Origin: Trichosphaerium sp. ATCC 40318
Lineage: Eukaryota; Discosea; Flabellinia; Trichosidae
Assembly: GCA_038496445.1 (NCBI GenBank)
Contig: JALMLS010000097.1
Span: forward strand, 124,001-188,000
Direction: 5' to 3'
DNA length: 64,000 bases
The position numbers were made by a program, and so were the translations under genes. The stretch's first letter is position 1, and every line of letters begins with the position of its first letter. The notes beneath the pieces were generated by a model. The model saw only the letters and a list, made by a program, of their open reading frames with translations. It was not told the DNA's origin and ran no database searches. Below are positions 11,917 through 22,800 of this stretch, piece by piece.

Positions 11917-12486
11917 CTGTGCTATTTGGTAGTAGCAGAGTGAGCGTACGCGTCAAGGTTTACAATTGTGGCACTTCAGAGTATGGCTTTGTTTAAAATA
12001 CGTACAATCTTTGAAACACGTATTTAATCGCTTGGTTACTTTGCCTGCCGCCATTTATTACACATTGCGATACTTTTGAATGGTTATAACAATCACATGA
12101 ACGCCATTGCTCATGATTATTCTTGACCATAATTTGTACGCGGGGTTTTAGAAACCGAAGAGCACATACAGGTGTAGTTCCATTACAACTCAATACGCCT
12201 GACGAAAACCATGGCCCACGTACGAAATAATAGACTTCCTTGTTGGGTTTTTCAAATTTCTCTGCATCATTTTAGTGCTTTGTCGCTCTCGCAGTGCTTC
12301 TGAGATATATGAAGGCAATTAGCCACATTCGCATGAATTTATGTTAAAACTACAAATTTCCGTCATGTTTACAGGCTGGTTTTGCAAATAGCGCCCAGTA
12401 AATACATTCTTACTTCTTCTGAACCAACGGCATCTTTTTAACCCTTTTACATTCGTACTGGTAACGGTTAGCTTACTATCGCATAG
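11917..12486. other. Intergenic or unresolved 5' exons
   Basis: It should hold the missing first exon of the gene that follows. An ATG near 12210 (ATGGCCCACG before a GTACG donor) is one candidate start. A minus-strand frame at 11993-12193 has several cysteines but no Met or signal peptide, so it is not called. Confidence 0.35.
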
Positions 12487-14553
12487 CGAGACGCTTCTTC
12501 AGCAGATTTCTTCATTCCGGAGACACCGCCGCCAAGCGACGAAGTACCTCCGCCTGAGCCCGAACTACCACCACCAGACACTGTAACAGCTTCAACACTC
12601 AGATCCAAAAGGACTGTAAGGCGCGAAAAATCAACGGGAGCAAAATCGCCACGCGTACCTCCTAGAGAAGAAGCGCCAGAACCGCCACCAGAGCCTGTTT
12701 GTACGTCAAGAATGTTTCAGTTTACCATACACGAAAAAGCGAAAATCTTTGTTTGACACCTTCCTTATAGTGCCCCCACCTGTGGTTGTAAAGGCAAAGT
12801 CACCTAGAAGGCATCAACGTGTTATGACATCTGTCGCTGCTAAAGTAAAGGTAATTGATCCTAATTTTGGCCAATTGTGTTTTTTTTTTTTGGTTCAATT
12901 GGCTTGTGTGCTTGATTACATTGCAACAAAAATTAATGTTGTCGTAGAAAGACGGTACTGTTGTTATTCCCCAAGATGATGGAGGGATGTTATCCGGGCG
13001 TATTCAGCAAGATGAAACCGTGTTGTTAGACAACGGCACAGTCTTAAAAACTGCACGTTCTATTCGACGTAGTCAGAGTGCCATGACATTGACTGTTCCG
13101 CCTTTGGATACTTCCAAGATAACTGATAAAAAAGCAAAGTCTGCTCGTGAGAGGAAGAAAACGCCTAGAGACAAGAAAACGCCTAGAGACAAGAAAAAGT
13201 CTCCTCGGGATAAAAAAAAGTCACAAAAGGGAAAGAAGGATAAATCGCCAAAAACCAAATCTCCAAGATTAAAGAGAGGTGAAAGTTTAATCACAGTACA
13301 TATTCCAGGATCCGTTAATAAGCCTGCGTTTAAACATGGTATACCGACATCCATATATTGGACTGACAGGACATTGTATCAAATAGTTGAAGGTACAACT
13401 CTCATTTTCTTTTTTGATTGTTTTGTTATTTTTTTTTTTTTTCATTTTGTTGACGTTTAATAGGTAATTCTGGTATTTGGTACGTGTTCACACAGACCAA
13501 ATTATGTGACAGACAGGTATGTACCCACGAAGTGGAAAAAAGGAATTAATTTGAAGAGATTATTAACAAGAGGGTGTGCTAGGCGTTTCTTGATTCCACA
13601 AAAGAAAAGGAAGACATTGTTCCGTACATTACAAATCTCGTGCGCAACGGATACCACATACAACAAGTGCGTCAAAACTCTAAACAAGTTGACAAGCCTC
13701 TAATGTTCATGTTCATAGATCTCTCGAATGAAGGGACGGTGGTTGATATTCGGTAATTTTGATAGTAGAAAGAGACAGCGACCAAAAAGGAATATTCATG
13801 TTACTACAGAGTTCCCTCATTCTGTTATGCATGATGCATGGTCAAAGAAAAATAGAGTAGTACATGTTAGTTGGTGTGACCCTTTGTGGTTCTTGATTAT
13901 CGAGGAAGACGGTTCTCCAAATGGCAAGCGAGGTAAGACTAATTGATCAATGTTCGAATAATTCTGTGGATAATAAATACAAAAAAAAAAGAACGGTGGT
14001 TTTTAATATTAATGCAATTGTGTTAGGTCAACAAGTTCTCACTAGTTTACAATCTCCAAAAGATGATATTAAACGTCTATGGGAAGCTGGTACATTAATA
14101 AATCCATTAGTTTTTATTAGAGGGAGCATTGATTAATTCTAATGGTTTTTTAAAAATAGGCAAGTATATAAAGCTCTTGACGTATGGAGGTAGCACACCT
14201 TTACAGTGGGTCTGTGTACCTGAAGCTATGCCTTCTAATAAGAAAATCGTACAGCAGTTTTCTTATGTGGGAGGATCTTTAGACAAGGTCATATCTAACG
14301 CCTACCTCAACGATAAAATGTACAAGTTTTTTGATAACTGTTTCTTTGTTTTTTTTTGTGACTAATCTCTTACGGTTTTTTTGATAGGTATGTTAAAAGT
14401 ATGCATTGGAGCTCATACGATAAAAAATGGGGTATTCTTTTTGAACGCATTTCGTACAACAATACAGCCCGTCGTAGACAGTGCTTTTCTATGTACAAGA
14501 ACTTTCCAGCAAAGGAGATTAGCCTTTTGGGTCATACTGTTGGCAAGACGTAG
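12487..14553 (+). CDS. Orphan protein: Pro-rich linker, basic TPRDKK repeat, beta-repeat C-terminus (DUF7477-like)
   Basis: The start codon is not found. The first identified exon (12487) reads FFIPETPPPSDEVPPPEPE, followed by KAKSPRRHQRV and KDGTVVIPQDDGGMLSG. Then comes a Lys/Arg/Pro tract at about 13150-13260 with repeated TPRDKK/SPRDKK units. The C-terminal half is globular: SIYWTDRTLYQIVE, GIWYVFTQTKLCDRQ, LVRNGYHIQQV, HVSWCDPLWFLIIEEDGSP, QSPKDDIKRLWEAG, QWVCVPEAMPSNK and SMHWSSYDKKWGILFE. The recurring 'xxKDxIxxxWxxG' and 'xTxxxQxWxxx' rhythm resembles the beta-repeat segment (DUF7477) I recall from plant casein-kinase-like proteins; no kinase domain is present here. The basic tract could bind nucleic acid or microtubules. 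The protein ends GHTVGKT at TAG 14551-14553. Confidence 0.6.
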
Positions 14554-15392
14554 GTTATCTAATAACGTACTCTTTGTAGCGTTTATGCTACACATTTTTC
14601 TAACATCCGCTTTTGCGGATGAACAAAGCACTTGAGGCAATATGCACTATTGTGCGGAACCTTTCCTGCTTTAACTTTTTGTAACAGTCAATATCTAATA
14701 TAACCACAATAAAAACCTTCGTCATTTGAACTACAGATTGTTTGTCGTAGAACAAAAGCATCCAAAATACAGAAGCTATCGTGTATTTTTGGAAAACAAC
14801 GATCACCACTTTTGAGGGGTGATAATGGCAGCGCACTGTTAAATAGTAGCGTTATTGGTTCTCTGTAATGCGAATTGGTGCTAAAACAGTTTAAAGGTAA
14901 AGTGGTTTGCTTCTCTTTTTTCTTGTTCTATTCTTGTTCTTTTGAATACCTTCTTGTAGCTATTAATACATTTACATCAATACCTCACGCGAAATAATAT
15001 AAAGGAAGGTGTAATCGTAAGTAAAGATAAAATCATCTTCGTTTAGTAAAAGTCGTACGTTTACACGAATTACAGCCTAAAAGGTTCTTATTGAATGTTT
15101 GGTGTTTTTTGAATAAATAAGGTGCTATTTTAAAAACGTTCATGAATAGTTACGGTAAATATTATGTTTCACGTGCCAACTACTGTTTACTCGAAAATGC
15201 GTTCTTTGCGCGCTCAGGCTAGTAGTTATAAGTGATCCCTTTCCTTATTTAAGAAAAAGAAATGAGGAGTAATCGATTACGATACCTGATTTCACATAAA
15301 ACTCAAACTTAAGTTGGTCGCTAAGTAGGTGTAAATACAATCATAAAACAACTCCTACAACCAATAGCAAACATCCTCTTCGACAAATAAAG
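14554..15392. other. Intergenic, nothing recognised
   Basis: About 840 bp, AT-rich, with short unsupported frames only. The last 100 bp, ending CGACAAATAAAG before ATG 15393, should hold the promoter and leader of the first peptide gene. Confidence 0.45.
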
Positions 15393-15804
15393 ATGAACAC
15401 AACAATGTTATTTGTATTGGTCACTTTGGCGTTGATACCAATAGCCTTGACGATCCAATCTAAAGACACTGAAGAAATGCCAGATATGAATGAAAAGAGA
15501 GCAACTGAGGTATAATCCGTACTCCTCAAACAGTTACCTAAGGCTTCATTTAGCAAGGACCATTGCTCTGTGGTGAAACATGTGATGAAAATGGATGGTG
15601 TCCTCCTGGATGGAGAAGACGTGGTCGTGAAAAACGTGGTCAATGTACGTGAATAAAGGATTATTTGAATACTTGTGTTGTACTTACTTTTCGTTTTTGA
15701 TAGGTTCAACTGCATACTGCTACCCTGGATCTCCATTATGTTTCCGCATCAGAAGTGATAAATGGTGTTGCTGGAACGAAGCTGTTTGCGGTCAAACATG
15801 CTGA
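15393..15804 (+). CDS. Secreted ten-cysteine peptide precursor, copy 1
   Basis: Three exons (15393-15509, 15554-15644, 15704-15804) give 102 residues. Residues 1-21 are a clear signal peptide (MNTTMLFVLVTLALIPIALT). An acidic propeptide follows and ends in a dibasic Lys-Arg at 35-36, a likely Kex2-type cleavage site. The remaining 66 residues hold ten cysteines spaced C-x3-C-x5-C-x14-C-x4-C-x6-C-x8-CC-x5-C-x3-C, with the last residue a cysteine and a basic cluster (WRRRGREKRG) in the long loop. This suggests five disulfides. Its size, secretion and charge resemble antimicrobial, venom-like or signalling peptides, but I recognise no family. A near-copy lies 0.75 kb downstream. Confidence 0.85.
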
Positions 15805-16554
15805 GATGACCGCTTGAAAGCGCAGTACTGGCTTCGCTCGCCTTGTGTAAATAAACAAAAAACTAAATTTGTTTAATAAACTTTATTCTGTATCTACGTA
15901 TTGTGCTGGGCATGGGCGTTTAACATTTATTTTTTTTGCCTGTTTGGGATCCTGAAATCATTCAGTATAGTAGTCGACCTTTTGATAGTACATGTCTACC
16001 AATAAAACCTTGAAAACTCAGTACATGGCTTTATCACACTTTCTTTTTACACTTCGGTAGATCCTATCTCCTTCACAAGCGAATAAAATAGGCTACTTCA
16101 AGCTTCTGCAATACATTAACACGACTGAGGCACGTAGTTTATCACATAAGATCACGGGCTAGCTTGCAAAAATGGTTCAAAAATTTATGCTCATTTCTTC
16201 ATCAATACCACTGGTTGAATGTTGCATTTCCTGACAATTGTAGAGGATCGTGCCTCTTTATTTAATCAGTACAATAATGCTTTTTACAGTAAACTGTTTC
16301 ATCAAGAAGCCACTCATCGTTTCATTGAATGAATGTTTAGGCTAACAAATACAGTGGCAAACAACGCATTTCCGGCAATGTTCTCTTATTTCGAGTGTTG
16401 TAGCATATTTTATGTCCAACATTTGTTTGCAGATTTTGAAAGAAAATTACCCGAAAAAATAGGTTTACCATAAATAAAGCCGTTTAAGTTCCGTCCTCAC
16501 AGAATCATAAACTCAAACCTACCTAACATAAACAACTCTCATTAAAATAATACA
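15805..16554. other. Spacer between the two peptide genes
   Basis: About 750 bp, AT-rich, with no coding features. A polyadenylation-type AATAAA follows copy 1 (about 15850-15880). The leader before ATG 16555 shares little with that of copy 1, so the two genes may be controlled differently. Confidence 0.45.
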
Positions 16555-16965
16555 ATGAAAACAACTGTACTTTTCGCCTTTGTCCTCATGGCATTGACTG
16601 TTGCCTTGGCGGTCCAATCTAACGAGATCAGTGAAAGAGCCAAAAGAGCAACTGAGGTAAGTCAAAACTGCTGGGTTCATAGCCTTATCTAGATATAACT
16701 AACTATGTCATTTAGCAAGGACCATTGCTCTGTGGTGAAACGTGTGATGAAAATGGATGGTGTCCTCCTGGTTGGAGAAGACGTGGTCGTGAAAAACGTG
16801 GTCAATGTACGTGAATAAAGGATTATTTGAATACTTGTTTGTACTTACTTTTCGTTTTTGATAGGTTCAACTGCATACTGCTATCCTGGATCTCCATTAT
16901 GTTTCCGCATCAGAAGTAGTAAATGGTGTTGCTGGAACGAGGCTGTTTGTGGTCAAACATGCTGA
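16555..16965 (+). CDS. Secreted ten-cysteine peptide precursor, copy 2
   Basis: Three exons (16555-16656, 16716-16806, 16865-16965) give 97 residues with the same layout as copy 1: signal peptide (MKTTVLFAFVLMALTVALA), short propeptide ending Lys-Arg, then a 66-residue ten-cysteine domain. In exons 2-3 six codons differ from copy 1: five are synonymous and one changes Asp to Ser before the KWCC motif. Intron 2 is identical but for a one-base deletion (58 versus 59 nt). Exon 1 and intron 1 are diverged. This points to recent duplication or gene conversion of the 3' half, with purifying selection on the mature peptide. Function is unknown. Confidence 0.85.
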
Positions 16966-17150
16966 GATGATCGCTTAAAGACACTGTAATGACTTTGTTC
17001 ACATGAACAGACATAAATAAATACTACAGTAACTCCCATGTTCTAAAAATTACTCCGTGGTTTATTTCTACAAAAAATTAAAAGCTCTTCTGCTGTGGCT
17101 TAAGTTTCTAGAATTCGGTTTTTGCCTTGTAGACAGGATCTAGACTGTCC

Positions 17151-19599
17151 TCAAAGACTAGTTGATATTAAGAATTCAGTCATTAACGATTTGTGTAGCG
17201 GGGTACCTGGGTTGAATATGCGAATAGGATGTGCCTCTGTGTTGAATACATACTTGTCCAATGGAAGCACGTTTGGCGAAGTAAAAGTTAAATATAAGTA
17301 CCTTCAATCACGTTAGCCCAACAAAACAGAAGAAGATTCTCATAAAATTCCTATTATTATTAATACTTACTTTAGAGTTTCAGCTAAAAACCAAGATTGC
17401 TGTGAATCATCTGGTCTAGAATCCACATTGTATACGTCATAAACACCTACATAACCGTTTTCCTTTCTACAATAGTTCTCTATCCCTTCGAAAATCTCCC
17501 AAGCCCAATCTCTGTATTTTTGATCTTTTGTTATTCTGTACATTATGAAAATAGACTCAACAGTTTCAGGCCGAAGAATATATCGGCCATCAGCAGACCT
17601 TAGACAGACAGTAAGTTCATCATGTTAGATAGTGTGTTATAAGTTGTACTTAGTATTTCCTTGTGCGTCTACGAGAAAGCTATCTGGACCCAATTTTGTT
17701 CCTGTAACGTGGTATGACTTACGGCATAGTTCTGTAATACCTATTTTTTTGAAAAGGATGGTCAGCATAGGTCATGATTAAATGCTTTTGTAGTACCCTC
17801 TCCAATAGAAAACTGTATTTCTTGTTGTTCATCTGAAGCATACGGAGAACCCATTGCATACATCCCACCAGCAAAGCAAGACTACAATCACATAGATGGG
17901 TAAGGTTAAATCACTCTGAATGTATTGTTACCAAGTGCTCCATTCTGCCGTGTTTTGTTGTGCTGTATAGGTTTCCAGGTAATTTATTCAGTATTTGGGT
18001 TTGGAGACGCTCCGCAAACAGGAAGTACAAATCACCAAACAACTGAAATTTCTTTTCAGTAAGCAACCTGTTAAAACACAGTGATTAGAAACTCTTCGTT
18101 TTTAAAGTGGGTAAGGCTTACCAAACTTTGAGAAGGTATTCATAAAAGCTATCTACATAAACCTAAGCAATAAAGTCATCAACGTCATTAATGCATTGCC
18201 GTTAAACAAAGCAACCATTATGTACCTGAAGCACCTCCAAGAGAAACACCTGTGACAGAATAGTTAGTACCCAGAGATTTTCGATTATTTTTTGCTTATT
18301 GTACCTCCACTGAAGTACCCTGAGGACCCTATACTCAAAGGCATACCTCCACTCTTTGGAACATTTCGTTTGACATGCTTGATAACACCAAAGGCCTATT
18401 TAAACAGTATGTTTGTTAAACTAAATAGTCACAAAATTAAACTTAACCTCACCTTTTTTGCGTATATACTATCGCCAGTAATTTGTGCTACCAACAGTAT
18501 GTCAGTAAGTCAGTTCGATATCCATGGAACAAGACACTTATAATACGCACATAAATAAGCAAACTCGACTTGAAGCGTTCCAACCTCTGCGAGATTAGTG
18601 TTACCCCCACTTGCTTGTCCTCTAAAACAAAAGTGTTAAGTCAAATTGCAGTTTGCTCCAAAACAGGTATTTCAAAAAAAAGAACGCACGTGTTGAGATT
18701 CATATACTGGCGTGGTATACTGCTTCCGTCCGGAAACGCTTTGATTAAACGGTTACCAAGGTCAACAGCTCTTAAAACAACAATGAACAACACAGAAAAA
18801 AGCAAATCTTGTTTCGTTTACTTTGCCTTGAATATCTCGTCCCCTGTCATGTCATAGGCACTGAGTAAGCCTCCGAGGTGTCTTATAGTTGTTTCAAAAA
18901 CACTGACTTGTTGTGTCTACACAAAATATGTTGAGTTATCAACTGTCGCGTGGACGCTTACGCTAGTGTATTGGAGTTCAGTAGCAACCCATTCTCTCGC
19001 TCTTGTCAAATTTATTTAGCGAGTAATGTAGAAAAGTAGCACCGTACCGTTTGTATTGGTCGAACAAGCCTGCTATGAGCAAAGTGTCAAGTGAGTCAAC
19101 AATTGTAACCTTTTTTGGTTAATGACTAACTTTCAAATAGCTATTGACGTACTCCTATGCCACCATACGTGTTGGACGCCTAAATCCGCTAGTAAGAATA
19201 CAATTAACTTGAGAAAAACTACCTCCTTTGCAATGGGCCTTAATTCATCGCTTCCAAACGCTATACGCTCGTACGACTCGTATGCGTGCTTTATTGCCTA
19301 GTTTCAGGTGAGGTGTAGTAAATACGTTTGTAGTCACCTCTTTCACTTTTCTTCTACGTTCAATCGTTGTTTTAGACTCTTTGCTGTCATCTGAATACAC
19401 ATCTTGTGGTCGTGTAATTGGTACAGGAATAGTCGCTTGTTTTGGCTCTGTGACATCAACGCTTGCGCTTTTAGGCGGAAACAGTGTAAACGATAAAAAC
19501 AAAAGAGCAGCACATGCGATCACTACTTGCAATGAGCACGTGTGATTGTATACAAACGAACTAACCAGGGAGAAGCAATCTCTTTGTTTTAAAGTGCAT
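17151..19599 (-). CDS. Mannosyl-oligosaccharide alpha-1,2-mannosidase (GH47)
   Basis: Trims alpha-1,2-linked mannose from N-glycans in the ER or Golgi. ATG 19599 opens [11 protein letters not shown], and after a 40-nt intron a hydrophobic anchor follows ([15 protein letters not shown]), giving a type II membrane topology with a lumenal catalytic domain. Many exons give GH47 blocks in order: [147 protein letters not shown], and the C-terminal FNTEAHPIR typical of the family's Ca2+ and catalytic pocket. ER versus Golgi type cannot be settled. Length is about that of the family. Confidence 0.93.
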
Positions 19600-19865
19600 C
19601 ACTCTTCTATGAATTCGTACCAGTTTTGACAAAAGTGGACAATTATTTACGAAGCTTATCCAGCTTATCAAAATTATTTTAGAACGATAGGTATTAGAAG
19701 CCTTATTGTAACATATAGTGATTGCTTTGATTTCACTCACGTGGTAACTCCAAGTGATGAGCGTTTTCATTTGAACACATTTTTTTTTATTGATTGCCAG
19801 TTTACATTCTTTAAAAAATCCTAATATTACATTATGGTATCCCATACTTGCGAACTGCATTGTAT

Positions 19866-22800
19866 TCAGTTACTGTTAGCAACTGATACATCTGATATTT
19901 GTACACGTGCAGTCGATACTTCCTCAGGACTATCATGTCGAAGCTTTCCAATAGGCACTGTAGGCAAATGTGTTTCGCCCATTAGCTGCCTATCAATTTC
20001 AGCTGCAGCACAACGTCCTTCGTTGATAGCCCAAACAACCAACGATTGTCCTCTTCGGCAATCACCAGCCGCAAAAACTGGAGCAAGTTCGTCATTGTCT
20101 ACAGTAAAGTATGTTAGCTATAGTAAATTCTACTTTGGTTGTGTCGTACCTTTCAATGATGTTGTGAATTTGCCATAGCGTGCTTTAAAATCGCCAGTTT
20201 TAGTACGTTCTATTGGGCTACCTGCACGCTCGAAGACGTCATCAGGCATATCAGGACCACTAAAACCAATGGCAATGATTACAATATCTGCAGTGTATGT
20301 CTTGCTCTTTGACTCGTCAATGGCGAGTCCATAACCGCCTGAAACATCAGACCATTTGTACCCAACAGTCTTAACGCCCTTAACATTGCCGTCTTCATCT
20401 AAAATCCAAGTAAGAAAAACCACAAAGAAGAAAGCAATAAGAAGCATACCAGCAACGAGTTCTACAGGCTTCGTGAAAAATAGCCGTGGGTCCTCATTCC
20501 ATTTAGCCATTGCTTCGCCATGTGCGTAATCTACCTTATACACACGTGGCCATTGTGGCCAAGGATTGCTATCATTTCGTCTGCAGAGAAATAAGTTGGG
20601 TGAAAGCGATGAAAGGTTATCGTACTGCTCTGGTGGTCTAGGAAGTACTTCAAACGATACTACGGACTTGCATCCATGTCTAATGGCTGTACCAATACAA
20701 TCAGCGGCAGTATCACCTCCACCAATGACGACAACACGCTTGCCCTTGGCAGAAATATAGTCGCCTTTAGGCAATCCATTGTCTAGTGCTTTGATTGTGC
20801 TGTTCAAGAACTCCATAGCGTTCAAAACACCCTTGGATTTTGTACCAGGTATATCAAGAGCGCGTGGCTTTGCAGCACCCACGGCTAGAAGTACAGAGTT
20901 GTGTTCTCGTCGCAATTGATCGAACGTGATATCCTTCCCAATCTAGAAGGAATGGATTAATATAAGTTTTCTCTTTATTTGGTGTACCTCCACGTTTGTA
21001 ACAAACTTGATACCGGATTGTTCCATTACCTTCCTTCGTCGTAACACGACAGATTTTTCGAGTTTCATGGATGGGATACCATACATTAGCAATCCACCAA
21101 CGCTATCATCTCGTTCATATACAGTAACCCAATGGCCGGCTTTGTTCAATTGATCAGCTGCTGCCAACCCCGCTGGACCGCTACCAACAATAGCAACGCG
21201 TTTACCGGTTCTAAATTTTGGATTATTGGGCTTAATCCATCTAAATCACGTGTTAGTTTACGGAGAACGAATAATAAAAACGGTTTTAGCGTACCCTTCC
21301 TTAAAAGCACGCTCAGATATTGAGTATTCCACGTTTTTGATAGTGACTGGTTCGTCTGTAACGCCAAGTACGCATGCACCTTCACAAGGAGCAGGACATA
21401 CACGACCAGTTATTTCTGGAAAATTATTGGTCTTGTCGAGTGAGAGGAAGGCTTCCTTCCACTGATCATGGTACACAAGATCGTTAAAATCAGGAATATT
21501 ATTGTGAATAGGACATCCAGCGTCTGATTGACAAAATGGTACACCACAGTCCATACACCTTGCAACTTGTCTCTTTTCTTCAGCACGTTTTTGTAGGGTG
21601 TATATCTCGTCCCAATCCTGTACACGATCAACTGGATCACGGTACGGAGCGTCCTTCCTTCTAAACATTTTGAAGCCTTCGACTTTGTCCAATCCCTATT
21701 TTCACTGTTTAGTTTTGTAGATATGTAATCACTATAACGTACGTGTGGTATGGCGTGTTGGAATTTATTCCACAAATCGTGTTGTTGTCTTGACTCTTGA
21801 TCCAATTTTCTCTTTTCAATCTCTTCAGCAGATAAGTTCGAGATGATTTTACCCAAGAATTCATCTTGTTGAAGCTGAAGTAATCCTTGTTTAGCACGAC
21901 GTTGTTGTACAACACGTCTATAATCATGTGGGTACACTTGAATGAATTCATGTTTATGTCTATCCCAGTCTTTTAAGATCTCCAGCGTTACAGTAGACCT
22001 ATAAAGTAAGTAAGCCATGTATGGCAACTCTGTTGCAAGTACATTGTGTATTTGGCATGCTTTATCAATAGAGATTTGACAAGTGTCTGTGATTCTTCCT
22101 CCATTGGGATTAAGTCAACCATGCCTTTGTTAACATTGTTTGTAAACGTGTTAGCGCTAGCACCTTACTCATAGTTAGTTTATGCTGATGGTAGCTTGTT
22201 AAAGCCTTTGTTCGTACCTGGTGCCCATACGTATGCAATGCCGCCAGACATGCCTGCTGCAAAGTTTCTACCAACTGCACCAAGGACCACAACCCTTCCG
22301 CCAGTCATATATTCGCATGCATGAGCGCCGACACCTTCAACTACGGCGTGTGCCCCAGAGTTCCTGACAGCGAAACGCTCAGCGACTTCTCCCCGAATGA
22401 AAAGCTCTCCAGCTGTAGCACCATACAGAACTGCATTTCCTGCTACAACGTTCGATTCTGTCTCCTGCAGATTTGTGTTTTGAGGAGCGACAACGATTCT
22501 GCCACCACAGAGACCTTTTCCAACGTAATCATTAGCATCACCGTTAAGCTGGATGGTAACACCCCTAACGTATAAAATATAAGCGAAAAAACCACGTGAA
22601 TGATTGTGTTAGAAGTACCTTGTCAAGAAAGCACCAATACTTTGACCAGCAGACCCAGTGAGCTCCAAGTGGATTGTATCATTAGGTAGTCCAGTGGACC
22701 CGTGTTTTTTAGTTATCTCATGCGAGAGTGTTGTTCCGATAGCACGATCTGTGTTACACACTCTGTATGCCCGAGTGATACGTGCAAGGTCATTTATTGC

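Noticed and set aside
11993-12193. Small cysteine-containing minus-strand gene
   Set aside because: It has no ATG in frame, no signal peptide and no splice context that extends it.
13150-13260. Histone H1-like tail from the Lys/Pro repeats
   Set aside because: The tract sits inside a much longer protein with a globular beta-rich C-terminus and no winged-helix domain.
14600-14836. Minus-strand ORF between the orphan gene and the peptide genes
   Set aside because: Composition is unlike neighbouring proteins and no motif or intron context supports it.
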